Counted from the first letter of the stretch, positions 18,161 through 26,508 are shown. The stretch is DNA of 64,000 nt from Actomonas sp051209155 (GCA_051209155.1 JBPJGB010000004.1); one strand, 5' to 3'. Program-made: numbers and translations. The notes: a model not told the origin generated them from the sequence alone.

Positions 18161-18954
18161 GTGGCGCAGTTTCGAGCGTGTGAAGTGATGCAGTTGCAGT
18201 GTTCGTCGTTTTATTATCAGGCGAAGCCGGATCCGATGGAGCCGGTGCTGCGCAAGCGCCTGCGTGAGTTGGATGGGGTGCAAGTGCGCTTTGGCTATCG
18301 ACGGCTAGCGACGATGCTGCGCCGTGAGGGCTGGCTGGTGAATGCGAAACGCATCTTCCGACAGTATCGCAAGGAAGGTTTGGGGCTAAGCCGGCGGCAC
18401 AAGAAGAAGCGGGTAGCCAAGCAAGGCGGTCCGATCATCCCGCCGGTGAAGGCCAATCAACTCTGGTCGATGGACTTCGTAACGGATCGCTTCGAGAGCG
18501 GCCGGATGTTCCGGATCCTGGCGCTGACCGATGCGTATACTCGCAAAGCGCTGCGAATCTGGGCCGAAGTCGGTATGAGTGGCACCCACGTCGCCACCCA
18601 ACTCACGGAGGTCTGTAAGGGTCGTCCTCGGCCAGAGGCCATCCGCGTCGACAATGGCTGTGAGTTTTACAGCAAGGCGATGGACGCATGGGCCTACCAG
18701 AACCAGTTGCGCCTCGACTTTGTCCCGCGGGAAAGCCGGTCGAAAACGGCTTCGTCGAGAGCTTCAACGGACGACTCCGCGACGAGTGCCTGAACGTGCA
18801 CCTGTTCTTCGAACTGGAAGACGCACGCTAGAAACTTGAAGCCTGGCGCAAAGACTGTATTCACTACCGTTCGCATAGCTCTCTGGCCTCGCTGCCTCTG
18901 GCAGTCTTCGCCAGGAAGCTATGGAAAACCACCACCGAAACCCGACCATCCTAG
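18161..18954 (+). pseudogene. IS3-family transposase OrfB (rve integrase core), disrupted
   Basis: The retroviral-type DDE integrase domain is recognisable: the HTH_21 region with FGYRRLATMLRREGW, then LWSMDFVTDRF (first Asp), IRVDNGCEF (second Asp) and, after a frame change, NGFVESFNGRLRDECL (Glu). A one-base deletion in the G run at about 18728-18731 shifts the frame. In the restored frame an in-frame TAG (18829-18831) replaces the Gln expected in DARQKLEAW. The frame then runs on to TAG 18952-18954. With the stop between OrfA and OrfB, the gene is clearly dead. Confidence 0.87.
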
Positions 18955-19196
18955 CCGCAAGAATTAGAGCCCAACGCTCCAGTCCACGGGGGCAAGGTCC
19001 CCCCCCCCCGGACTCTCGTTTTCAAGCTTCAGCGCTTGGGAGACCACCAGTCAGGGGAAACGTCAGAAAGAGACGCATTGGGCGCGCCCGCCCCGCCTAT
19101 TTTGAGTTCCCTCTTCTCGGATTGACGAAGTGGTAATTTGTTCTTCGGTGATTAGCGCTCGCGATTTTTCACATTGAGAGCCTTTTGTTACGAAGA

Positions 19197-19889
19197 ATGA
19201 CTGGTGCAAAGAAGTTCACTATGGGCTCGGGATTCGCTTTGCTGGTGACTGCGGTAGGCCTCCTCTTGTTTGGTTCAACGCTTTCACCGGAGAGTCGTTC
19301 CTCCATCTCGGTGCTTGGACTTCTGCCCGATCCGCCGCCGGGGTGGATACTGGAGCAACGTTCTCTTGCTGATTCCCCGGAGATGCGGCAGAAGGTCGGC
19401 GAGATCCTTAATTTTGATGACGCCGTCTTCGTGGACTACAGGTCGCCTCGCTCCGATCGGTTGTCGGTCTACATTGCCTATTGGGGGGCGGGAAGAATGT
19501 CGATCAAGGACGTTGCTAGGCATACGCCGGATGTCTGTTGGGTTGAAAACGGCTGGAAACTGGAGGCGGCTTCGCATCTTTCAACCTGGACTGACGTGAC
19601 TGGTAGCATTCCAATCGCGGAGTCGCGGGTCTTTTCAGTCGGAGGCACAAGAGAACACGTTCTTTTCTGGCACGTCGTTGGCCGCCAAGCGGTGTCTTAT
19701 GGAACAATTGGACGACCACCTTGGTATGCAATGCTTGCGGACATTTGGCGAGACGGGATGAATCAGAGGGAGGAGCAGTTTTTTATCAGGCTATCCTCAG
19801 CTAGACCCCTAGGTAGCGAAAATCTGCGACCTGTGATAGACCCTTTGGTTGCAACAGTGCGTGCTCTCGTCGATTTTGGCCCCGAGTGA
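19197..19889 (+). CDS. Exosortase-associated EpsI family protein
   Basis: About 230 residues from ATG 19197 (MTGAKKFTMGSGF); a TTG at 19185 is also in frame. An N-terminal membrane anchor (about 9-29) is followed by the EpsI domain. The signature HTPDVCWVENGWK (about 103-115) is the family's hallmark, preceded by IAYWGAGRMS. EpsI proteins are usually encoded beside or fused to an exosortase and serve surface sorting or exopolysaccharide export. No exosortase lies within the window; the neighbouring IS element may mark a rearrangement. It is compatible with the envelope context (O-antigen ligase, sugar transferase). Confidence 0.8.
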   Translation: MTGAKKFTMGSGFALLVTAVGLLLFGSTLSPESRSSISVLGLLPDPPPGWILEQRSLADSPEMRQKVGEILNFDDAVFVDYRSPRSDRLSVYIAYWGAGRMSIKDVARHTPDVCWVENGWKLEAASHLSTWTDVTGSIPIAESRVFSVGGTREHVLFWHVVGRQAVSYGTIGRPPWYAMLADIWRDGMNQREEQFFIRLSSARPLGSENLRPVIDPLVATVRALVDFGPE

Positions 19890-20008
19890 TTCCAGTGAGT
19901 GCGGTTTCACGCCGATACACAGTTTGGTCCATGAGGGACTGTGACAGGCTCTCCGCGGAGGTAGTCTGATGAAAAGAAAAACCGAGTCAGCAGCTCGGGA
20001 GTGCGGAA

Positions 20009-20034
20009 TTGGCACGACCGGCGTCCTGTGCCAA
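20009..20034. promoter_or_regulatory. Short inverted repeat upstream of the sugar transferase
   Basis: The half-sites TTGGCAC and GTGCCAA form a perfect 7-bp inverted repeat around a 12-bp spacer, ending about 60 bp before the sugar transferase start. It could be an operator or a leader hairpin. No regulator is encoded nearby, so this is only a candidate. Confidence 0.3.
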
Positions 20035-20094
20035 ATGCGTAGTGCATAACGCGCTTGCGCTGGCGGGGTGCCCGTGCGTTGCATCGATATCCTG

Positions 20095-21510
20095 ATGATT
20101 GCCTATCGATTGAGAGGTTTGGTCACGGCCTACGGGTTCTTCACTCTTGTGGCGTCCAGTTTGTTGTTCATTTCGTTGGCAGAAGCCGTCGACCTGCTGC
20201 CACTCATCGACTTGAGCGATAATCTAAACCTTATGCCCTACGTGTTGTCGGTGATCGTAGGAATGTTGGTCAGTGCTCGTACTATGGCCGAAGAAGCGCA
20301 GCGACTTCACAGGCTACAATTGCTTGATACGATCTTACTCGCTGGGCGACAGACTCTTATTGTCGCGGCGTGTATTTTTACACTCATGTTTGCGATCAAG
20401 GATCGGGCGGTGAGCCGCCTTTTTCTGGGATCCTACCTTGTTCTTTTGTTCCTCTTTCTGTGGTGGAGCCATGCCCGGGTGCCGCGGGAACTCGCGCGGT
20501 TGCTGTTTCCGCAGCAGCGGTTGTTGCGGACTTTGTTCGTCGGACGTTTTCAGGCGCTGGAACGCCTAAATGATTGGATTGCGAATCGGGAGCATCTGGG
20601 CATCAAACCGGTGGGGCTCGTGAGCAACGAGACGCCTTCGCGTGCTGACACGTTGATCGCGCCGTACGTGGGGACGGTGGAGGAGGCGCGGGGCTATATT
20701 CAGGACTTAGGGGTGCAGCAGGTCATTGTGATGGAGCTAATGGAGGATGTGGCCGTCATGGAGCGTTTGGTGGATGCCTGCCAACAGGAGGGGGCGCGCT
20801 TGTTAATCTACAACAACTACGCGGACCGAATGGCCCAGTCCTTTGTGCCCATTGAGGAAGGTGGCCATCAGTTCCTTGCGTTGCAGGAGGAGCCGTTGGA
20901 GGATCCGATCAACCGGGCGCTGAAGCGTCTCCTCGACATCGCGGTCTCTCTGCCGGTGGTGCTCTTCGTGCTACCGCTGCTGACGCTGTTTGTTTGGCTG
21001 GTGCAGCGCTGGCAGTCGCCCGGCCCGGTGTTCTTCTTGCGTCCGCGCGGCGGACAAAACCGACGCTCTTTCGAGATGTTCAAATACCGTTCCATGTATG
21101 CGGCGGAGCGAAACGACCAACAGGAAGCGAAACAAGCGTCGACGGCGGATGACCGCATCTACCCGCTTGGGCGATTTCTAAGACGGAGTAGCCTCGATGA
21201 ATTTCCCCAGTTCATCAACGTCCTGAGGGGCGAAATGAGTGTCGTGGGGCCCCGGCCACATTTGCCCCAGCACGATGAGGAGTTTGCGCTTCAGGAGAAT
21301 ACTTACCGCATGCGCACTTTGGTCAAGCCGGGTATCACCGGTATGGCCCAGACCAAGGGTTTTCGCGGTGAGATTGACGATCCGGCCAAACTCAATCGCC
21401 GAGTGTATTGGGATCTCTACTACGTCAACCACTGGAGCTTGACGCTGGATGTCGTCATCATCTTACGCACCTTCTGGCAGGTGTTCTTTCCGCCGAAGAG
21501 CGCTTACTAG
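20095..21510 (+). CDS. Exopolysaccharide polyprenyl-phosphate sugar transferase (WcaJ/PssY type)
   Basis: A 471-residue protein from ATG 20095 (MIAYRLRGLVTAY); GTG 20068 would add 9 residues. Four N-terminal membrane helices (about 1-140) are followed by a soluble region with a Rossmann-like part, a fifth hydrophobic segment (about 302-325) and the bacterial sugar transferase domain. That domain shows RRSFEMFKYRSMY, the catalytic RRSSLDEFPQFINVL (Asp-Glu) and VGPRPHLP, then YYVNHWSLTLDVVIILRT. It moves a sugar-1-phosphate from a nucleotide sugar to undecaprenyl phosphate, starting repeat-unit synthesis. It is the likely initiating enzyme for the polysaccharide locus of region 1, and is monocistronic here. 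Confidence 0.9.
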   Translation: MIAYRLRGLVTAYGFFTLVASSLLFISLAEAVDLLPLIDLSDNLNLMPYVLSVIVGMLVSARTMAEEAQRLHRLQLLDTILLAGRQTLIVAACIFTLMFAIKDRAVSRLFLGSYLVLLFLFLWWSHARVPRELARLLFPQQRLLRTLFVGRFQALERLNDWIANREHLGIKPVGLVSNETPSRADTLIAPYVGTVEEARGYIQDLGVQQVIVMELMEDVAVMERLVDACQQEGARLLIYNNYADRMAQSFVPIEEGGHQFLALQEEPLEDPINRALKRLLDIAVSLPVVLFVLPLLTLFVWLVQRWQSPGPVFFLRPRGGQNRRSFEMFKYRSMYAAERNDQQEAKQASTADDRIYPLGRFLRRSSLDEFPQFINVLRGEMSVVGPRPHLPQHDEEFALQENTYRMRTLVKPGITGMAQTKGFRGEIDDPAKLNRRVYWDLYYVNHWSLTLDVVIILRTFWQVFFPPKSAY

Positions 21511-21686
21511 CGGCAGCGGCGCTACCGGAGGCAACTTCGATGGGCACCGCCATCTTCACGATCGGACGGTGATAGTGCGATCTGCTTCACGAAAGCTTCC
21601 CGTGATACCTCTTTTCAAGCGGAAGGACCGCATAGCGATCACGTTGCGTGCCAATGGTGGCACTGGCCGATGTGGATCCGACCGCT

Positions 21687-22134
21687 TTAGCGGTAGATCT
21701 CGTCGTGCTTGGCCATCATACATGCCATCATACGTCCAATTTTCTTGGCCCCGAAACGAAGCGACTCCTGCGTTTCCGATGAGATGTATTTGCATCCTGC
21801 GGCAGAGTTAAGCCTAGGCAGTGATTGTTACTCTCACGCCCAATTCTCTGGCACCCGCTCTAATCAGGCTTCTGTCGCCGCTTCGCGTACCGCGCCGCGT
21901 CTTGTTGCTGGCCGTCAGAGCCGGTTAGGTCGCTCAAAAACTTGGAGCAGAGTATCGCCGTTTCGCACATACTTACGCTATTTTCGCGCCGATTGATCGA
22001 CGGTCGCGGCGTACTTGGCCGGTCAGGGAATAGGTTTCTTCCCTCAGTCAAAGCTTGCTCGTGTGGAAAATGGCCTGCTGAAACGAAAATGCGGCTCGGT
22101 AGACCTCCAGTTTCTCGAAGTTCAAAAATCTCAT
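21687..22134 (-). pseudogene. Decayed four-helix-bundle (S23/TIGR02436-type) gene
   Basis: Read on the minus strand from an ATG at 22134, the sequence begins MRFLNFEKLEVYRAAFSFQQ, a typical start of this family. After an in-frame TGA it continues EETYSLTGQVRRDRRSIGAK, matching the family's SLTDQIRRSSRSIGANIAE core. A second stop and frame changes follow. FLSDLTGSDGQQQ and then ISSETQESLRFGAKKIGRMM match the second half, ending MAKHDEIYR and TAA at 21687-21689. Every segment occurs in the right order across about 149 codons. The gene is therefore a decayed relative of the intact one at 27817-28182. Confidence 0.8.
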
Positions 22135-22247
22135 ACCCTCGGTGCTCATCGCAATGGGAGGAGGTGGACAAGATACCGGAGGCACCGATCGACCGTCTCA
22201 CCGTCAGCTCGCCTAGCGAGCGCCGTCTGACTTTTCGGCTTCACGAT

Positions 22248-23093
22248 TCACCGGCTGCGAAGCGGTGGCATCCGCTCGCGGTGGCGGTAAAGCAGGCGGG
22301 CGAGGCCTATGCTATTCCAGTAGCGTTTGCCGAATTTTTTCGGGTTCGAGAGCGTGCGCAACAGCCAGCCGAGCATGAGTCGGTCGGCCCAAGGAGGGAT
22401 GTTGGCTTGGCCTCCAGTCACAAAGGCTATGGCGGCGCCAAGGCAGGGAATACCGGGGAGATAACTCAACCGACGCTTCAAGTAGAGCCCCACGCGTTCC
22501 TGAATCCCGCCGCCAATGCAGAGCATGACGAGAAGAGGCCGACGGTCCTCTATGCGAGTGACCAATTCCGGGTCGTCTATCCGGGCCGAGCCATAGAATG
22601 GCGCCAAATAGATGTCGTCGTTGGTAACGCTGAATCCGTGGGCATTCAGCCAGGCTACATTGCGGTCACTTTCAGCTTGGTTGGGCATTACCCAGAAAGA
22701 GGCTCCGGGTTCTTTCATGGCCGGCTCGCGCAAAAGGGCATGGATGAAACGCAGCCCGGAAAGTCGCGGCAGCCTCTCTCCTGTCAACAGGCGCCAGAGC
22801 AGGATCATGTAACCCGAATCGGTGATTGCCAGATCGGCGTTCTGCACCGCTTCGCGATATTCTTTGGAGTTTACGATATCGACCGTCATCCCGGGCCCGG
22901 AGGGAGCGAGTACCAAGCCACCAGAGACTGTCTTGGCGACCGCCTGTTCAATCGTCCCGACGAAGTAGTCGACACCAAGGATTCGGCGAGTCGGCAGCGG
23001 CTGCGCATCTGCGGTGGGACATCGGACGTCCGAGGACGGTGCAGTGCGGGACGCTGCTATGGGGGGGCGGTGCTCCTTTGGCTCGGTCGACAT
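22248..23093 (-). CDS. WecG/TagA/CpsF family glycosyltransferase
   Basis: A 281-residue protein, with the first 35 residues poorly conserved. The family core begins RRILGVDYFVGTIEQAV (about 36-52). Catalytic and binding motifs include TVDIVNSKEYREAV, DLAITDSGYMILL (Asp in AITDSG), LSGLRFIHAL, and the C-terminal LGAAIAFVTGG and PPWADRLMLGWLLRTL. These enzymes add ManNAc(A) or a similar sugar as the second step on a polyprenyl-linked intermediate. It therefore probably acts just after the initiating sugar transferase about 740 bp away on the other strand. Transcription is convergent with that gene. Confidence 0.87.
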   Translation of the reverse strand: MSTEPKEHRPPIAASRTAPSSDVRCPTADAQPLPTRRILGVDYFVGTIEQAVAKTVSGGLVLAPSGPGMTVDIVNSKEYREAVQNADLAITDSGYMILLWRLLTGERLPRLSGLRFIHALLREPAMKEPGASFWVMPNQAESDRNVAWLNAHGFSVTNDDIYLAPFYGSARIDDPELVTRIEDRRPLLVMLCIGGGIQERVGLYLKRRLSYLPGIPCLGAAIAFVTGGQANIPPWADRLMLGWLLRTLSNPKKFGKRYWNSIGLARLLYRHRERMPPLRSR

Positions 23094-23164
23094 CAGCGAC
23101 AGCGTGTTGGTCGGTCGCCAAGCTTAAAGGATGAAATTTGACCTGAGCGCCGGAGCGGTGGCAG

Positions 23165-23272
23165 CGCTGGACGCTGCACTCGCGGACGGTGCTCGCTCCG
23201 CGAGCCCGCGGTTGGACCGTGCCGGCTGTGCCGGCCGTCGTAGGCTACCGCAGCGAGCACCGTGGCTGCCAT
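23165..23272. repeat. Copy 1 of an intergenic repeat flanking the VanZ-like gene
   Basis: The segment with GTTGGACCGTGCCGGC, then CGTAGGCTACCGCAG and AGCACCGTGGCTGCC recurs in modified form at 23735-23824, on the other side of the VanZ-like gene. Much of it is internally palindromic. Direct orientation of the two copies leaves the small gene bracketed. Confidence 0.6.
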
Positions 23273-23331
23273 CGGCAGTGCGGAGCTAGCGACTAGCTTG
23301 CGCTCGGCCGTTGGTTCGGCTTCTTTAATTT

Positions 23332-23724
23332 GTGTCTACGTGGATACGCGTGTTAGTCGCGTTGCTCACAGTGAGTCTCTTCGGCTTCCTGTCGTTGCGG
23401 GCTTCGCCGTACCTTGGAGAAATCGGTTGGATGCCCGTATGGTTGGGCGAGGCGGTGGACCGGCACGGGATTTTAAGGAACGTACCGGCCTTCGCGGTGC
23501 TGTTTGGCGTTTTCGTTTTTGCCCTTAATCGGCGATCCGGATCGGCGTCGTTTGTTTTGGCGGCAGTCCTAGCCGTCTTCTTGGAACTGGCGCAGCTTTG
23601 GCTTCCAGGCCGGTCTAGTGATTGGAAGGACGTGCTGGCATCTTGGGTAGGCGCGGGAATCGGTTGGGCGGTGTGGGCTAGCAGTTGCCGGTCGCGAGGC
23701 GGCAGAGCCGCAGATGACGGATAA
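23332..23724 (+). CDS. VanZ-like membrane protein
   Basis: A 130-residue protein with a GTG start (MSTWIRVLVALLTV). It has about four hydrophobic helices. Family-type features are HGILRNVPAFAVLFGVFVF (the RN-PAF motif) and LELAQLWLPGRSSDWKDVLA (about 92-111) leading to GAGIGWAVW. VanZ-like proteins are small membrane proteins of unclear general function; some affect antibiotic or lipid tolerance. It is flanked by two copies of a repeat and sits in front of gmd without obvious coupling. Confidence 0.72.
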   Translation: MSTWIRVLVALLTVSLFGFLSLRASPYLGEIGWMPVWLGEAVDRHGILRNVPAFAVLFGVFVFALNRRSGSASFVLAAVLAVFLELAQLWLPGRSSDWKDVLASWVGAGIGWAVWASSCRSRGGRAADDG

Positions 23725-23734
23725 TCGAGGTTGC

Positions 23735-23824
23735 AGCGCGATTCGCGCTGCACGGCGTTCGCGGCTCGAGCTCACTGTTGGACCCTGCCGGCTTCCGTAG
23801 GCTAGCAGCGCGAGCACTGTGGCT
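23735..23824. repeat. Copy 2 of the repeat flanking the VanZ-like gene
   Basis: This copy has GTTGGACCCTGCCGGCTT, CGTAGGCTAGCAGCG and GAGCACTGTGGCTGCCG in the same order and orientation as at 23165-23272, with small deletions. It ends about 120 bp before gmd. Confidence 0.6.
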
Positions 23825-23941
23825 GCCGTTAGTATTTCCGGCCTCTGGCCTTCGTTGGTGGCCGTACGGTTTTACGTGGCAAAGGTTTCGCGACACGAGG
23901 CTTGCCAAGACGGAAAGCGTTTCCCGATCTTACTTGTTTTT

Positions 23942-24958
23942 ATGAAGAAAGCGCTCATCACCGGCATCACAGGTCAGGACGGTTCCTACCTCGCTGAACT
24001 CCTGCTCGCGAAGGGATACGAAGTGCACGGCATCATCCGCCGGGCCTCGACTTTCAACACGAGCAGGATCGATCACCTTTACCGGGATCCGCACGTGAAC
24101 GGCGTGAAGCTGTTTCTGCATTACGGCGATTTGGCCGACAGCGTGCAGATGGTGAAGTTGCTCTACGATCTCCAGCCCGATGAGATCTACAACCTCGGCG
24201 CGCAGTCGCATGTGCGGGTGTCCTTCGATGTGCCGGAATACACCGGTGACGTCGTGGGCCTCGGTGCCCAACGCATTCTCGAAGCGATTCACGAAGCGGG
24301 GCTGGTTAAGAAGGTGCGCTATTATCAGGCCTCCTCCTCTGAGATGTTCGGCAAGGTGCAGGCCGTGCCGCAGACCGAGACGACGCCGTTTTACCCGCGC
24401 TCGCCCTACGCCTGCGCCAAACTTTACGCGCACTGGTTGACGGTGAACTACCGCGAGTCCTACAACCTGCACGCGTCCTCCGGCATCCTCTTCAACCACG
24501 AGTCGCCGCGCCGCGGTGAGACCTTTGTGACCCGCAAGATCACCCGGGCCGCCACCCGCATCAAACTCGGCCTGCAGGACGCCCTTTACATGGGCAACCT
24601 CGACGCCAAGCGCGATTGGGGTTACGCCAAGGAATACGTCGAGATGATGTGGATGATGCTCCAGCAGGACACGCCCGACGATTACGTTGTCGCGACCAAC
24701 GAGACCCACACCGTGAAGGAGTTCATCCAGGAGACCTTCAGCCTGCTCGACCTCGATTGGGAGAAGTATGTCAAATACGACGCCCGCTACGAGCGCCCGG
24801 CCGAAGTCGAGCTGCTCATCGGCGACCCGGCCAAGGCCAAGAAGCAACTCGGCTGGGAGCCGCAGGTGCGTTTCAAGGAATTGGTCAAGATCATGACCGA
24901 GGCCGACCTCGAACTCGCCAAACGCGAAGCCCAGATCGCGGCGCTGCCCGCGCTTTGA
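23942..24958 (+). CDS. gmd: GDP-mannose 4,6-dehydratase
   Basis: A 338-residue protein from ATG 23942 (MKKALITGITGQDG). The frame is open further upstream, but the family start is here. It converts GDP-D-mannose to GDP-4-keto-6-deoxy-D-mannose with bound NADP. It shows the GITGQDGSYLAELLL nucleotide motif (7-21), the catalytic Thr/Ser-Glu region SSSEMFGK, and the YACAKLYAHW Tyr-x3-Lys pair (about 154-158), then RRGETFVTRKITRA. It precedes fcl by 138 bp; together they make GDP-L-fucose for surface polysaccharide. Confidence 0.95.
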   Translation: MKKALITGITGQDGSYLAELLLAKGYEVHGIIRRASTFNTSRIDHLYRDPHVNGVKLFLHYGDLADSVQMVKLLYDLQPDEIYNLGAQSHVRVSFDVPEYTGDVVGLGAQRILEAIHEAGLVKKVRYYQASSSEMFGKVQAVPQTETTPFYPRSPYACAKLYAHWLTVNYRESYNLHASSGILFNHESPRRGETFVTRKITRAATRIKLGLQDALYMGNLDAKRDWGYAKEYVEMMWMMLQQDTPDDYVVATNETHTVKEFIQETFSLLDLDWEKYVKYDARYERPAEVELLIGDPAKAKKQLGWEPQVRFKELVKIMTEADLELAKREAQIAALPAL

Positions 24959-24998
24959 TAGCCGCAAAAAAGCGCAGAAGTCGCAAAAATCGGGGGAA

Positions 24999-25030
24999 CG
25001 CTAATTTTCGCTCATCAGCGCAAATTAGCG
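24999..25030. repeat. Small inverted repeat between gmd and fcl
   Basis: The arms CGCTAATTTTCGC and GCGCAAATTAGCG form a stem with a short loop. The preceding stretch (24960-24990) has the GCCGCAAAAAAGCGC motif seen in other gaps. The downstream TTCCGTGTGTTCTGTGG resembles the arms of widespread intergenic repeats. It may act as an attenuator within the operon. Confidence 0.5.
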
Positions 25031-25096
25031 TGATTTAATGTTCCTTCCGTTTCGGTGTATTCCGTGTGTTCTGTGGGCCTATTTTAAATACGTTTT

Positions 25097-26032
25097 ATGA
25101 AACTCTTTATCGCAGGTCATCGGGGTATGGTGGGCGGAGCGCTGGTGCGGCGCTTTGCCAACGAAGCGGGCGTTGAGCTCGTTACCCGCACGCGGGCCGA
25201 ACTCGACCTTACCAATCAAGCGGCAGTTGAGTCCTTCTTTGCCACCGAGAAACCCGACGCCGCCATCATCGCGGCGGCCAAGGTGGGTGGTATCCACGCC
25301 AACCATACCTATCCGGCCGAGTTCGCCTTCGACAATCTGGCGCTGGCGACCAACTGCATCCACGCGGCCTACCGCAGCGGGGTGGGGCGGCTGCTCTTCC
25401 TTGGCAGCTCCTGCATTTACCCGAAACTGGCGCCGCAACCGATGCCGGAGGATTGCCTGCTGACCGGTCCGCTGGAACCGACCAACGAAGCCTACGCCAT
25501 CGCCAAGATCGCCGGTCTCAAGCTGGCCGAGTATTACCGTCGCCAATACGGAGTCTGCTTCCACTCGGCCATGCCGACCAACCTCTACGGTCCGGGCGAC
25601 AACTACCACGGCCAGAATTCGCACGTGCTGCCCGCGCTTATCCGCCGATTCCACGAAGCGAAACTCAGCAACCAACCCGAAGTCGTGGCGTGGGGCACCG
25701 GTTCGCCCAAACGTGAGTTCCTCCACGTCGACGACCTGGCCGACGCCTGTGCGTTCCTGCTCCGGATGGAGACTCCGCCGGACCTGATCAATGTCGGCAC
25801 CGGCACCGATGTTTCCATCAAAGAACTCACCGAGATCGTGGCCGAGGTCGTCGGTTACGCGGGCACCATCACGTGGGATTCAAGCAAGCCCGACGGCACG
25901 CCGCGGAAATTGATGGATGTCTCCAAGCTCAGCGCCCTCGGCTGGACCGCCCGGATTGCGCTCCGCGAAGGCATCGAGCGCACCTACACCTCGTTCCAAG
26001 CTGAACAAGCCGCCGGCATTCTTCGGACCTGA
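25097..26032 (+). CDS. fcl: GDP-L-fucose synthase
   Basis: A 311-residue extended SDR. It epimerises and reduces GDP-4-keto-6-deoxy-mannose to GDP-L-fucose using NADPH. Motifs: GHRGMVGGALVRR (about 6-18), the family's SSCIYP with catalytic Ser/Cys (about 107-112), and the NEAYAIAKIAGLKLAEYY Tyr-x3-Lys pair. NLYGPGDNYHGQNSHVLPAL is also diagnostic. It follows gmd on the same strand. The stop lies in a hairpin shared with the convergent ftsB. Confidence 0.95.
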   Translation: MKLFIAGHRGMVGGALVRRFANEAGVELVTRTRAELDLTNQAAVESFFATEKPDAAIIAAAKVGGIHANHTYPAEFAFDNLALATNCIHAAYRSGVGRLLFLGSSCIYPKLAPQPMPEDCLLTGPLEPTNEAYAIAKIAGLKLAEYYRRQYGVCFHSAMPTNLYGPGDNYHGQNSHVLPALIRRFHEAKLSNQPEVVAWGTGSPKREFLHVDDLADACAFLLRMETPPDLINVGTGTDVSIKELTEIVAEVVGYAGTITWDSSKPDGTPRKLMDVSKLSALGWTARIALREGIERTYTSFQAEQAAGILRT

Positions 26033-26052
26033 GGTGATATCGCCTCAGTTTT
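26029..26052. terminator. Bidirectional stem-loop between fcl and ftsB
   Basis: CTGAGG and CCTCAG form a 6-bp stem, extendable inward through the palindromic GATATC, followed by TTTT on the + strand. The stop codons of both convergent genes lie in or beside it. This suits a short shared terminator. Confidence 0.5.
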
Positions 26053-26320
26053 CGAAGCGGAAGACGAGTTCCTCGGGCTTGGCGTAGCCGAGGCGGCGGC
26101 GGATGACCAGGGACACGTAGTCGGGGTCACTGCGGAGGCGTTGCAGCATCTCTTCCTGTTCCTTGAGCCGGTCTTGGGCGATGCGCAGGCGCTCCTTCAC
26201 GAGGCGTTCGGTTTGCTGCCGTTGCTCGTATTCCGCCTTGGTCTGGAAGAACACCGTGGTGGAACCCGCGGCCATCGCCACGAACACCAAGGCCATCACG
26301 ATCGTCACCAAACGTTGCAT
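26045..26320 (-). CDS. ftsB: FtsB/DivIC-type septum formation initiator
   Basis: A 91-residue protein from ATG 26320 (MQRLVTIVMALVFVA); a TTG at 26380 would add 20 residues. One N-terminal membrane helix (about 4-22) is followed by a coiled coil rich in Glu, Gln, Arg and Leu (about 28-65). The family tail DPDYVSLVIRRRLGYAKPEE follows. FtsB pairs with FtsL and joins FtsQ at the division septum. The size and layout fit well. No other division gene is adjacent. Confidence 0.82.
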   Translation of the reverse strand: MQRLVTIVMALVFVAMAAGSTTVFFQTKAEYEQRQQTERLVKERLRIAQDRLKEQEEMLQRLRSDPDYVSLVIRRRLGYAKPEELVFRFEN

Positions 26321-26389
26321 GGCGCGACCAAAGTCGCGGGTGGTGACCTTGTCAAAGTGGGAAAGTCTCGCCCGAGGCAATAAGGTGTG

Positions 26390-26500
26390 AAGGTGGTCGC
26401 TGGTCGCTGGTTGCTGGTCGCTGGTCGCTGGGAACTGGTGGACTGGTCTCTGGTCAGCTGGCGGATGGGAGCTGGTTGCTGGGGCCGAGGGGCAACGTGG
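26390..26500. repeat. GCTGGT-rich repeat tract (family C), upstream of exeA
   Basis: Short near-identical words GGTCGCTGGT and GGTTGCTGGTCGCTGG are repeated in tandem over about 100 bp. Similar tracts occur at 34887-34950, 36170-36235 and 41820-41875, and as inverted arms around the four-helix-bundle gene at 27690-28289. It is not CRISPR-like, since there are no regular spacers. Confidence 0.7.
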
Positions 26501-26508
26501 GTTTTGGG

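Larger units (their letters stand above)
17783..18999 (+). mobile_element. Decayed IS3-family insertion sequence
   Basis: This element encodes an IS3-type OrfA and a broken OrfB. Imperfect terminal inverted repeats can be seen: the left end reads GCTGACCCCGACAAATGG and the reverse complement of the right end reads CCTTGCCCCCGTGGACTGG, each followed by a short AGCG. Both ends sit against runs of G or C (about 17773-17780 and 18999-19010), so a target duplication cannot be defined by eye. Three separate lesions in the transposase show that it is no longer active by itself. Boundaries are approximate to within a few bases. Confidence 0.75.

Noticed and set aside
20009..20034. Possible sigma-54 promoter (TGGCAC element)
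   Set aside because: The -12 half (TTGC at the right spacing) is absent. The site is better described as a short inverted repeat.
23930..24967. Minus-strand frame opposite gmd
   Set aside because: gmd has every family motif in the + frame. The reverse product is low-complexity and His/Val/Gly-rich.
26390..26500. Possible CRISPR array made of GCTGGT words
   Set aside because: The words are only 7-10 bp, directly adjacent and without unique spacers. No cas gene is present.
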